Origin: Mesorhizobium wenxiniae | Lineage (GTDB): Bacteria > Pseudomonadota > Alphaproteobacteria > Rhizobiales > Rhizobiaceae | NCBI RefSeq assembly: GCF_002284535.1 | Contig: NZ_NPKH01000039.1 | Span: forward strand, 338,789-402,788 | DNA length: 64,000 nucleotides | Reading direction: 5' to 3' | Shown here: positions 7,820 through 19,836 of the stretch, piece after piece | Layout: every line of letters begins with the position of its first letter | Numbering within the stretch: the first letter of the stretch is position 1 | The notes under the pieces: model-generated | The model's input: the letters and a program-made list of their open reading frames with translations, nothing else | The model's database searches: none | What the model was told of the DNA's origin: nothing | Program-made: the position numbers and the translations under genes

Positions 7820-8313
7820 TTCCCTGCGTCCCTTTCCGTTATGTAAGGACACTATACCTCAAATTAGAATCTTCAAATATACCACCGCTACCTTCCCAAA
7901 TCACAACGTTGCGTTTCCCCACACTCGTGCCAGCGCAACTTTTCCGCAATCGGCCCGGGGTCGCCGGCAGACTTGTGAGAAGGGAATGGATCGTTTCGAC
8001 CTCGGCACCTATCGGCGACCCATCTCCGGTGCAACGCTGCGCGCAGCAATAATTCTTGAAAGCCGCCGCTGAGAACAGCAAACGGACTCTCGATGCTATC
8101 TTCGCCATAGGCAGGCGCATCGGACGAACGAATGAAAAAGGCCCGCGCCTCTGGCGGAGAGCGGGCGCGATCGGATTAGGCCCGACCTGCAGCGGGGAAG
8201 CGCAAGGTGGCGCCCCCACTGCTCACAGACAATCATTAGAGATCGCTAATTTTCTGCTTGACGACCGCTTCGCCGGCACCAAAATCATGCTGTTCAAACG
8301 GGGGGAGATCGCC
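7820..8313. other. Intergenic region between recombinase and frameshifted gene
   Basis: No supportable gene is seen. The stretch holds the recombinase promoter region and one strong hairpin (8135-8166). Frames crossing it on both strands lack motifs and ribosome sites. Confidence 0.4.
8135..8166 (-). terminator. Terminator-like hairpin, minus strand
   Basis: GCCCGC (8141-8146) pairs with GCGGGC (8161-8166). Read on the minus strand the stem is followed by CTTTTTC, the shape of a rho-independent terminator. No intact minus-strand gene ends here, so it may be left over from a lost gene. Confidence 0.5.
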
Positions 8314-9203
8314 ATGCCTGACGGCATCGAATCTACTTCAGTGCGAGCCTGGCGCCGGGTCAGCGCGAAATAGTCGAGCAGTCGATCGCGTCGGCGGCGG
8401 AGCGCACGCGTGCGGAGGCCGACGCCGCGCGCGAGCGAGCGGCAGAGGAGGACAAGCTGCATGACGCGATCACGGCGCGCCTTGCGAAGCTGATCCGAGC
8501 GGACCCCGGAGTTGCAGAGGCGCTCGAAGGGGTCGGCATGCGGCCATTCAAGGCTAAGGACAGCCTGCGCCTGCAGGGCCCGCCTGGCGGAGGGCGCGAT
8601 CACGTGATCCCTGCGCCGCCGACCGACAGCAGCGTCGAGCAGCGGCTTCCTCCCTACGACTTCGCCTGGAGATGGCACCACGACGGAGGGGCCCCTCCGT
8701 TCAGCCAGAGCGGCGACCAACGGGGACGCCTCGGCGTGGATGCGCGGGCCGGCGGCGGGGTCGCGGGCGGCGCCAGCCGTTTTGTCCACGCACACATCGG
8801 CGTCGGCTGCATCGTGCGGACCGATCGTCCGATCGCCGTCGAGTTGTTCGCGCCGCGCTCATCGCGCCATTCCTTCACCATTGGCGCACGCGGTATTGGT
8901 GCGAGCGCCACCTCGGAGGGTGGCCTTGAGACGACTTTTATGAACGGCGGCCAGGTCTTGATGGCGGGCACCTTTCCGTGGTGGCGCAGGCGCGGGAGCA
9001 GCCTCTCAGAGAATGCGAGGGGTCGGACTGGCTTCACGAGCGTCTTCCCCAGTGGCATGGGAGGACGAATCGACCCGGGCGAATACACCTTCAACGTGGG
9101 CATCTGGGCATTCGCCGATTACGCTTCAGGCATTAGAAGCGCGGGAGTGCAGTCGCTGGTCGAGAGCAGCATTATCGAGATGCGAATCCATCGCCGGGAC
9201 TGA
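8314..9203 (+). pseudogene. Unknown protein with an early frameshift
   Basis: GGGGGAGA followed by ATG at 8314 is a good start, but that frame stops at 8371-8373. From the stop at 8319 onward the next frame is open without any ATG, GTG or TTG until 8538, and it reads as coherent protein (SASLAPGQREIVEQSIASAA, then an Ala/Glu-rich coiled coil). It continues into a beta-rich, Gly-rich domain to 9203 (for example TFNVGIWAFADYASGI). A single base change at about 8325-8332 would join start and body into about 295 residues. If the frameshift is real, only a shorter product from 8538 (221 residues) could be made. I recognise no family; it has no signal peptide and may be phage- or element-derived. 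Confidence 0.6.
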
Positions 9204-9317
9204 ACCGGCCTAAGACCGATTCACGCACCAAGCCAGTCATACACCGCTGCCGTTCAAGCTCGTCGTGTGCGTGCAGAGCGGCTTCCCTGCCGGAGGCCCC
9301 GAGGCGGACGTCAACAG

Positions 9318-11969
9318 TTAGCTGGCCGTGCGCAGACGCCGAGATCGAACAAAGGCCTTTATTCCGTCGGAGTCCAACGCCTGCCCGAAGGCATAACCCT
9401 GCAGTATGTCGCAGCCCAAGCTCTTGAGTGTCTGTGCGTGCTCCATCGTCTCGACACCCTCCGCTACGACCTCAATACCCAGGGATTTGCCGATTTCAAT
9501 GATCGACGAGACGACCTGCCTTCGTTGCGGCGATTTGACAATTGGGACGACCAGCTGGCGATCTATCTTCAGCCGGCGAGGCTGCAGCTTGAGCAAGCTG
9601 ACTATTGAGGCATAGCCCGTACCAAAATCGTCTATTTCTACGTCAATGCCGAGATCTTTTATCTGCTCAAGATTCCAGGTAACAAAATCATCATTTTCGT
9701 CAAGGAAAATTGACTCAACGAGCTCGAATGAAATCGTTCCTTTCTTGATATTCAGCTTCCTAAGACTCTTTATGAGTTCCTCATCTTGAAGGCGGCGCGC
9801 CGAAACGTTGACTGACACCCGCGGAATGTGAAGATTCGCAGCAGACCACCCTTCGAAATCCAAAAGCGATTGCTCTAATATGGTTCGATCGATGATCGAG
9901 ACGACATTCAGTTCTTCCGCAATCCTTAGGAATACATCGGGCGCCAAAATACCCTTCTCCGGATGTCTCCATCGCGCCAGCGCCTCAACCCCAACAATTT
10001 CGAGCGTTTTTGCGTCAAATTGCGGCTGGTAGAAGGGAATGAACTCGTTGCGCTCAAGGCCGCCGAGAATTTCGTCGGCAATCCGTTTTGTGTCGACGAT
10101 TTCGCTTTGCATCGCCTCGGTGAAGAATTCGTATCGATTGCGCCCACGCCCCTTTGCTCGGTAAAGCGCGATGTCAGCGTTGACCAGCAGGTGTTTGGCT
10201 TCGACATCTTTTCCGTTGTCGACTGCAATTCCCACGCTCACGCCAAAACGGCATCGATGGCCCTGGTAGTAGACGGGTTCGCGCATCTGGCTGATGACGC
10301 GGTCAGCGAGCAGCGCCAGTTGCTTGATATCGTCATGCACCACGCACAGGACGATGAATTCGTCTCCTCCGATCCGAGCGACGAATCCCTCACCATCGAC
10401 CTTGGATCGGAGGACAGTTGACGCGTGAACAAGCATTGCGTCGCCTGCGGCGTGGCCAAGCGTATCGTTGATGTGCTTGAACCGATCCAGATCTATGTGA
10501 AGCAGTGCCGCATACCCGCCGGCGCGCTTGGCGTTTGCTGCGTAATCTTCCAGCACTTGGTCGAGGTAACGTCGGTTGGGCAAACCGGTCAGCGAATCGT
10601 GGAGCGCAATGTGCTCTATGCGCGCCTTGGCCGACTCGAGTTCTGCATTTTTCGACTCGGAAAGCTGTTTTGCGCGAACCAGGTCCTTGTTCAGCAGGAC
10701 ATCGGCTGTCACATCCCATTCGGCGCCAATCATTTTTGGGGTGTCGTTTGCGACCCGGTGAATTATCGCTTTGGATCGGACATGGCGAATCTCGCCATCC
10801 GGCCGAATGATCCGGTACTCCGACAAATATGGCCCGCCCACGGCCATCGCGCTGTCGAAATCGGCGTGGGCGCCAGCCAAATCGTCCGGGTGGATTGCTC
10901 CCGCCCAGTCCAGGTAGCCGCGGTGCTCCCCAGTCGGTTTGCCGTATATTTCATTGACGCGGTCATCCCACGTAAGTTCGTTGGTCGCGAGATCGTGTTC
11001 CCAAACGCCAATAGCTGACGCTTCCAGGGCGAGTTCCAGGCGTCTCGACAATCGACTCAGTTCCGCATAGTTGCGCTGTCTCTCGCCAATCAGGCGACCC
11101 GTAACCAGGAATGGGATCACAACCAACGCCCCGGCCACCGCCATGATTGCGCGCAAGAACCAGGCGTTGTCGGGCGTCGAAGGCCAGCCGTTTTTGGGAA
11201 TGGCTGCGATCCGCCACGAACCGGACGGGAGCAGAACGTCGGCTGTCACCGGATTGCTTTTGGCGACGCCCTCATTGCCGAAGAATTGATCTCCACTTGG
11301 ACCGAGAGCGTCCTTACCGATCAGCGCTATGTCAATCCCGAGATCATCGTCAAGTAGGCCGCTCGCCTTATAAAGGCGCTGAACGTCGACAACGGCCGAA
11401 ATGATGCCCCAGAACCTTTCGGTGTTGCCCGCACTCCGTACAAAAACCGGAATACGACCGACGAAGCCTTGCCCTCCCTGCCTCAAGTCGACGGGACCGG
11501 CAAGAATTAGCTCGCGCTCGTCTCGCGCCCTTAGCGCGGCCACACGCTGGCGCTCGTCCTTGCGGTAATCGAGGCCTATCGCCTTCTCGTTGCCCTCCAT
11601 CGGGTACATCAGGGAAATGACCAGATCGGGCGCGCCGGCAATATTTTTCAATTGCGAGCCCCCGCCAAACAGGTTGCTCGCGAGCGAGGCGAAGCGTTGC
11701 TGTCCCATATAGGGCTCAGTCACGACCGCCGCGACCAGGCCCTGCACCAGTTGAAGGTTTCCGTTGATGTTACCTTCAAGCTTGGCGCGGATAAGATTGA
11801 CCTTGGCCAGGACATCCGCACGGGCGGCTTGATCCGAGACGACTTTGTTCTGGTGGTCCGCGAACGCTGCGCCAACGGCAATAACTATTACCGCCATTGC
11901 CGCCGGGATATTTGCCGACGAAAAAACAGCCTTCTTAATACCGCCGAACCTAGCGCGGAAAAGAGCCAA
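9318..11969 (-). CDS. Membrane GGDEF/EAL c-di-GMP enzyme with periplasmic sensor and PAS domain
   Basis: This 883-residue protein has an N-terminal membrane helix (about 17-37), a periplasmic CHASE-like sensor (about 40-265) and a second helix (about 270-290). A PAS domain follows (about 305-430, with a PAC-like end), then GGDEF (about 450-610) and EAL (about 630-875). The cyclase motif RIGGDEF is intact, but no RxxD inhibitory site stands five residues before it. The EAL part keeps EALARW, the FELVES glutamate, DDFGTGYAS and AEGVET, so phosphodiesterase activity is expected. Both making and breaking of c-di-GMP are possible. The gene is monocistronic. The ligand of the sensor is unknown. Confidence 0.93.
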   Translation of the reverse strand: MALFRARFGGIKKAVFSSANIPAAMAVIVIAVGAAFADHQNKVVSDQAARADVLAKVNLIRAKLEGNINGNLQLVQGLVAAVVTEPYMGQQRFASLASNLFGGGSQLKNIAGAPDLVISLMYPMEGNEKAIGLDYRKDERQRVAALRARDERELILAGPVDLRQGGQGFVGRIPVFVRSAGNTERFWGIISAVVDVQRLYKASGLLDDDLGIDIALIGKDALGPSGDQFFGNEGVAKSNPVTADVLLPSGSWRIAAIPKNGWPSTPDNAWFLRAIMAVAGALVVIPFLVTGRLIGERQRNYAELSRLSRRLELALEASAIGVWEHDLATNELTWDDRVNEIYGKPTGEHRGYLDWAGAIHPDDLAGAHADFDSAMAVGGPYLSEYRIIRPDGEIRHVRSKAIIHRVANDTPKMIGAEWDVTADVLLNKDLVRAKQLSESKNAELESAKARIEHIALHDSLTGLPNRRYLDQVLEDYAANAKRAGGYAALLHIDLDRFKHINDTLGHAAGDAMLVHASTVLRSKVDGEGFVARIGGDEFIVLCVVHDDIKQLALLADRVISQMREPVYYQGHRCRFGVSVGIAVDNGKDVEAKHLLVNADIALYRAKGRGRNRYEFFTEAMQSEIVDTKRIADEILGGLERNEFIPFYQPQFDAKTLEIVGVEALARWRHPEKGILAPDVFLRIAEELNVVSIIDRTILEQSLLDFEGWSAANLHIPRVSVNVSARRLQDEELIKSLRKLNIKKGTISFELVESIFLDENDDFVTWNLEQIKDLGIDVEIDDFGTGYASIVSLLKLQPRRLKIDRQLVVPIVKSPQRRQVVSSIIEIGKSLGIEVVAEGVETMEHAQTLKSLGCDILQGYAFGQALDSDGIKAFVRSRRLRTAS

Positions 11970-12250
11970 TAGGCGATTCCTCAGCTGCTATTCGGGTTCT
12001 CGGGCAACCCGACCAAGGAATATTAGCTATCAAAATTTAATTTTGACCTTCACGGGTCCTAAAATTTTTGCACTTTCCGACCGCCTGGTGCCCCGGAGTG
12101 GTTGGAACAGACCTGCGGCTCGCTTGACACCTTGGAATTGCTTGCAGTCGCTGAAGGTGCATGGGTTGCCCTCGTGGAGGGATAACCGTGCTCACCTTTC
12201 CGGCATCAGATCGACGAGATGACAATGCAAAAACTGGAATAAGAGTAGGA

Positions 12251-13117
12251 TTAGTGGCCCTCAATCGTCTTGGGGGTAACAAGGTATGGTATCTTGCCGA
12301 CGCTACGCTTCGTCGCGCCAATGGAATAGGCCATTGGGATCTTGGGAGAGTTCTCTGGCAAGCCGTACATATCCTTGCCGGCCCTCACGGCAAATGAAAA
12401 GTGCTGCCACGAAACCGTGTCATGCTCATTGAGAAAATCAAGCGTCAGCCCAGCTGAAATCAGCGCGTTCACCACATCACTGACCGGATGAATCCACTCG
12501 TAGTAGCGAGGATGCTTCAAGATGCGGTCGTCGCCGGTATAGGTGAGTTCCTCGTTCCATGCGAGTGGTCGAGCTATTGGCGTTCGCCAGTCATGCTTGA
12601 ACTCCAGCGCCGCAGCCTTGCGGTCACACTGGAACATCAACGGGTGGCCCTCGGCCAGATAGAGCCGGCCGCCGGGGCGCAGGAGATCGGCAACCACTCG
12701 CGCCCAGCGGAACACGTCGTCCAGCCAGTTTACCGAACCCCAGGTAACGTAAGCGATGTCAAAGGTTCGGCCGAGCGCCTCGACTGCCTCGAACAGTGGC
12801 GCCTCCACGAAGCGCACATTGGTCCCTGCCTTTGCAGCGAAATCCCGCGCCGCTGCGATCGCTGTCGGTGAAAAGTCGAGGCCGGTCACACTGCCCGCGC
12901 CCAGGTTCTTCAAGCTGATTGTGTCGAGCCCGATATGACATTGCAGATGGACGATATCTTTGCCGACAATGTCACCGACCTCGCGCGTTTCCAACTCATA
13001 GAGATTGGATCCGCCTGCCAGCACATTTTCTATGTGGTAGCTACCCGTTGTGTCGGTCGAATGCAGTTCGGCCCGATCATCCCAATTAAGGCGGTTCGCA
13101 CCCAGAAACGGTTCCAA
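12251..13117 (-). CDS. Class I SAM-dependent methyltransferase
   Basis: This 288-residue cytoplasmic protein has the Rossmann SAM-binding core at about residues 50-170: IVHLQCHIGLDTISLKNLGA is motif I, GLDFSPTAIAAARDF motif II, and DIAYVTWGSVNW with LLRPGGRLYL motifs IV-V. The C-terminal 110 residues form a family-specific cap with several aromatic residues and would choose the substrate. The family occurs widely in bacteria as uncharacterised methyltransferases. The gene is isolated between the c-di-GMP enzyme and metH, so context gives no substrate. Confidence 0.9.
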   Translation of the reverse strand: MEPFLGANRLNWDDRAELHSTDTTGSYHIENVLAGGSNLYELETREVGDIVGKDIVHLQCHIGLDTISLKNLGAGSVTGLDFSPTAIAAARDFAAKAGTNVRFVEAPLFEAVEALGRTFDIAYVTWGSVNWLDDVFRWARVVADLLRPGGRLYLAEGHPLMFQCDRKAAALEFKHDWRTPIARPLAWNEELTYTGDDRILKHPRYYEWIHPVSDVVNALISAGLTLDFLNEHDTVSWQHFSFAVRAGKDMYGLPENSPKIPMAYSIGATKRSVGKIPYLVTPKTIEGH

Positions 13118-13354
13118 ATTGCCCCCCCAGTCCCTGACTAATATTTGGTAAACAGAACGTTAATATACTTTGCAGCTAAAGGATCGCGCGTCAATCCGAG
13201 GCGGGCCGGTGCACCATCGCTGCAGGCCAGGCTCATCACCCTGGCCAAGGTGGAGGTGCCCATCAGGTGTCCGTGCAGAACGAGCGCGCAATCAGGACAA
13301 GGCTGCTGTCATGGAGGTGCCGGCTTCTTGCCCAATCAGCCTCGCGGCGCGATT

Positions 13355-17158
<3,804 letters not shown>

Positions 17159-17191
17159 ATTCCGTCCTCGAGGCGACAGTCGCGCTTAAGC

Positions 17192-17213
17192 GACATAAAG
17201 ACATCTTTATGTC
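17192..17213. promoter_or_regulatory. Palindromic operator upstream of metH (SahR-type candidate)
   Basis: GACATAAAGA and TCTTTATGTC form a perfect 10-bp inverted repeat with a CA spacer, 34 bp before the metH ATG. The ATAAAGA...TCTTTAT shape resembles sites of SahR, an ArsR-family regulator of methionine-cycle genes in Proteobacteria that responds to S-adenosylhomocysteine. The assignment to SahR is from memory of the motif; the palindrome itself is direct observation. Confidence 0.65.
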
Positions 17214-17629
17214 AATATACGCTATTCGCTTGTTGCTGTCACCCCTGCCGCGGGGAATGCTGCCCGCTGATGCTACGAGGCCGCCTGCGCGTCTTTCAGG
17301 CGATCGCCGACGGGACGGCAGGTAAGATCTCCGACGGGGAAGTTGCTTCCTTCATGTGGTAGGCGGGAGCGACCTCTCTCGTCAGGAGAAGATCTCCGCC
17401 AGTTCGTCGACGCTGGTGCCTAACCTGCCGCAACTCGACATAGCTGACCGCGGTGGCGACCGAGGATCGGACGCAAGATCGGCTCAACGCCGCAGGCGCA
17501 TGATGCCCGCCCGTTCCTGACGGCGTATTACGGCGAGCTCCGAGCCCATCTCGAGCGGAAGCTGCTGCTCGGCAACCGCAAGGCCGACAAGCACGCGCGC
17601 GGTAGCAACGCCGGACCAACGAGGCTGCC
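17214..17629. other. Intergenic region with possible gene debris
   Basis: No intact gene. On the plus strand near 17486-17635 a frame reads PQAHDARPFLTAYYGELRAH, then LERKLLLGNRKAD. It looks coding and is reminiscent of the N-terminus of ECF sigma factors, but it has no start and changes frame on both sides. It is best treated as debris of a lost gene. Confidence 0.35.
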
Positions 17630-17911
17630 ATGAACACATCTCTATCCGAACTTGAACTTCAAGAGATGGAAGCCCGAGTTGCCGCGGCCCAAGCTGGCCC
17701 GTGGAAATCATGGGTCGAGGGCCGGGACTTCCTGGGCGGGTCAAATTTCATCCAGACCGGCCAAGGGGCGGATCGCGGCGAGGACATCGAAATGACCGGC
17801 GCGACGGTCGCGGACCAGGATTTCATGGCCGCCGCGCGTCAGGATCTTCCTCGCCTGATCGCCGAAGTGCGCAGACTCCGCGGGCTCCTCAATCGAGCAA
17901 ATGGCACCTAA
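17630..17911 (+). CDS. Hypothetical 93-residue protein
   Basis: This small acidic soluble protein has two helical parts, LSELELQEMEARVAAAQAG at the start and DFMAAARQDLPRLIAEVRRL at the end. They are joined by a segment with two Trp residues and Gly-rich turns. The pattern 'Ala-x-x-Asp-x-x-Ala-x-Ala-Arg-x-Asp-Leu-Pro-x-Leu' at the end occurs in small phage- or actinobacterial-type proteins of unknown role. It ends within 4 bp of the convergent D-lyxose isomerase gene. I do not recognise the function. Confidence 0.6.
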   Translation: MNTSLSELELQEMEARVAAAQAGPWKSWVEGRDFLGGSNFIQTGQGADRGEDIEMTGATVADQDFMAAARQDLPRLIAEVRRLRGLLNRANGT

Positions 17912-18594
17912 CCCACCCACTTCTCGTAGTCGGACACGAGCAGGTGCAGCGGCGCGACGTCCTCGTCGATGTCTGCGAAGCGGCCGATCGGCTCGCGGAA
18001 GACATTGTCGGTGAGATCGTCATTGACGGTCGAAACCTCCCCGATCAGCACGTCCTTGCCTTCGGCCCAGAAGGCGTGCCAGACACCCGGAAGAAGCGTG
18101 ACGCTCTGGCCCGGGTCGAGCTTCAGCAACCCGCCCGCAGGCAGCCTGTGGATGGTTCCGTCGACAGGCACCGATACCTCGGCCTTCGGATCAATGCCGC
18201 CATCGCGATCGTGCATGAACAGTTCCAGCACAAGCTTGCCGCCGCCACGATTGATGATGTCCTCGGCCTTGATGTTGTGGCGGTGCATCGGCGACAGCTG
18301 ATCCTTGCGCGAGATCATGATCTTCTCGGCATAGAGCATGCCCATGCCCTTCTTCATGTCCTCGTAGCGACCGTTGCGGACAGTAAACAGGAAGAGGCCG
18401 AGATCGCTGAACTTGCCCTGGCCGTAATCGGTGATGTCCCAGCCAAGCCGGGACGAGAAGATGGCCGACGAATCCTGCCGGCGCGCCTTCATCTCTTCGG
18501 GTGACCAATAGGCGAAGGGCGGCATTATGTAGCCGAACGAGCGAATGAAGGTGTCGGCGTCGCGGATGATGTCGTTGATAGCGGAGCGTTTCAT
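17908..18594 (-). CDS. D-lyxose ketol-isomerase family protein
   Basis: This 228-residue cupin-fold enzyme matches the D-lyxose isomerase family (DUF1498), which interconverts D-lyxose and D-xylulose and also D-mannose and D-fructose. Metal ligands are visible in MHRHNIKAEDI (about 105-115), in the following KLVLELFMHD and in LPGVWHAFW (about 168-176). The ATG at 18594, giving MKRSAINDI, is chosen because the longer frame to 18675 is atypical. It diverges from the D-threonine-aldolase-type gene across 150 bp, so the two may share control. A role in sugar catabolism is likely; the preferred sugar is not certain. Confidence 0.85.
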   Translation of the reverse strand: MKRSAINDIIRDADTFIRSFGYIMPPFAYWSPEEMKARRQDSSAIFSSRLGWDITDYGQGKFSDLGLFLFTVRNGRYEDMKKGMGMLYAEKIMISRKDQLSPMHRHNIKAEDIINRGGGKLVLELFMHDRDGGIDPKAEVSVPVDGTIHRLPAGGLLKLDPGQSVTLLPGVWHAFWAEGKDVLIGEVSTVNDDLTDNVFREPIGRFADIDEDVAPLHLLVSDYEKWVG

Positions 18595-18744
18595 GATCGT
18601 GGTTCCTTCCAGTCGGCCTAGGCGATCTCCAAACCGAATAGCCGAACGCCGATCCGGTGTCGACGTAAACTGCATGAGCTGGCCTCATGACATCCGGTTC
18701 GATCGAGGTCATAACGGCAACCAGTTTCCTGATGGTGGCATTCC

Positions 18745-19803
18745 ATGCTGAGTATAGAAGATCTCGATACGCCGGCGATCCTGATCGATGTCGACCGCGC
18801 CGAAGCCAACATCGCGCGGGCGCAGGCCCATGCCGACCGCCATGGTCTGAAGCTCAGGCCGCACATCAAGACCCACAAACTGCCTTACTGGGCAAAGAAG
18901 CAGATCGCAGCGGGTGCGGTCGGCATCACCTGCCAGAAGATCGGTGAAGCCGAGGTGATGGCCGATTCCGGCCTCACCGATATTTTTCTCCCTTATAACA
19001 TTCTGGGCAAGGCCAAGCTGGAGCGCCTCCAGGCGCTGCACGGTCGTGTGACGCTGTCGGTGACATCAGACAGCTTGGAAACACTTGCGGGTCTCGCCGC
19101 CACCTTCACCGATCCAGGCCAGCCGCTACAGGTGCTGGTGGAATGCGACACCGGCATGGGCCGCTGCGGCGTCCAGTCGGCCAGCGAGGCGGTCGCATTG
19201 GCCAGAGAGATCGACAAGGCCAAGGGGCTCGCCTTCGGCGGGCTGATGACCTATCCGGCGGCAGGCCGCGCTGCCGAGGCCGAGACGTGGCTCGCCGGCG
19301 CGCGCCAGGCGCTCGCCGCATCCGGCTTTGGCTGCGAACGCATCTCCAGCGGCGGCACGCCGGATATGTGGCGCTCAAGCGAGGCTTCCGTCGTTACCGA
19401 GTACCGCCCCGGCACCTACATCTATCTCGACCGCTACCAGGTCGCCAAAGGCGTCGGCAGTCTCGACGACTGCGCGCTGACGGTGCTGGCGACGGTGGTC
19501 AGCCATCCGACGCCGACACGGGCCATCCTCGATGCCGGCAGCAAGGCCTTGTCCAGCGATACGCTGGGGCTGCCTGATTTCGGCGAATTGCTGGGTATTC
19601 CGGGCGCTACCGTCACCGGCCTCAGCGAAGAGCACGGCAACGTCACGCTTTCCGGGAACGCCAGGCTGCGTATCGGCGATCGCGTGCGAATCGTGCCCGA
19701 CCATTGCTGCGTCGTCACCAATCTGTTCGACGAGGTCCACCTGATCGCCGGAGAACGGGTGCTGGAGACGCTGCCGGTGGCGGCGCGTGGCCGCATGGGA
19801 TGA
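18745..19803 (+). CDS. PLP-dependent D-threonine aldolase / D-serine dehydratase family enzyme
   Basis: This 352-residue protein has the alanine-racemase-like fold-type III N-terminal barrel. The PLP lysine lies in RPHIKTHKLP (about residues 33-42), and GGLMTYPAAG plus ISSGGTPDMW are the phosphate-binding turns. The C-terminal beta domain carries the metal-binding His/Cys pair in PDHCCVVTN (about 318-326), seen in D-threonine aldolases and D-serine dehydratases. Known members split D-threonine to glycine and acetaldehyde or deaminate D-serine; related enzymes act on 3-hydroxy-D-aspartate. It diverges from the sugar isomerase gene. The true substrate cannot be read from the sequence. Confidence 0.88.
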   Translation: MLSIEDLDTPAILIDVDRAEANIARAQAHADRHGLKLRPHIKTHKLPYWAKKQIAAGAVGITCQKIGEAEVMADSGLTDIFLPYNILGKAKLERLQALHGRVTLSVTSDSLETLAGLAATFTDPGQPLQVLVECDTGMGRCGVQSASEAVALAREIDKAKGLAFGGLMTYPAAGRAAEAETWLAGARQALAASGFGCERISSGGTPDMWRSSEASVVTEYRPGTYIYLDRYQVAKGVGSLDDCALTVLATVVSHPTPTRAILDAGSKALSSDTLGLPDFGELLGIPGATVTGLSEEHGNVTLSGNARLRIGDRVRIVPDHCCVVTNLFDEVHLIAGERVLETLPVAARGRMG

Positions 19804-19836
19804 GCTCGACGTCGTTCGGACCGAACGACCATTTGA

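Noticed and set aside
9318..11969. Several open frames on the plus strand opposite the c-di-GMP enzyme
   Set aside because: They are short, mutually overlapping and lack motifs, whereas the minus-strand frame shows all expected domains.
17486..17635. Possible ECF sigma-factor fragment
   Set aside because: The readable stretch is only about 50 codons, has no start and shifts frame on both sides; the similarity is too weak to call.
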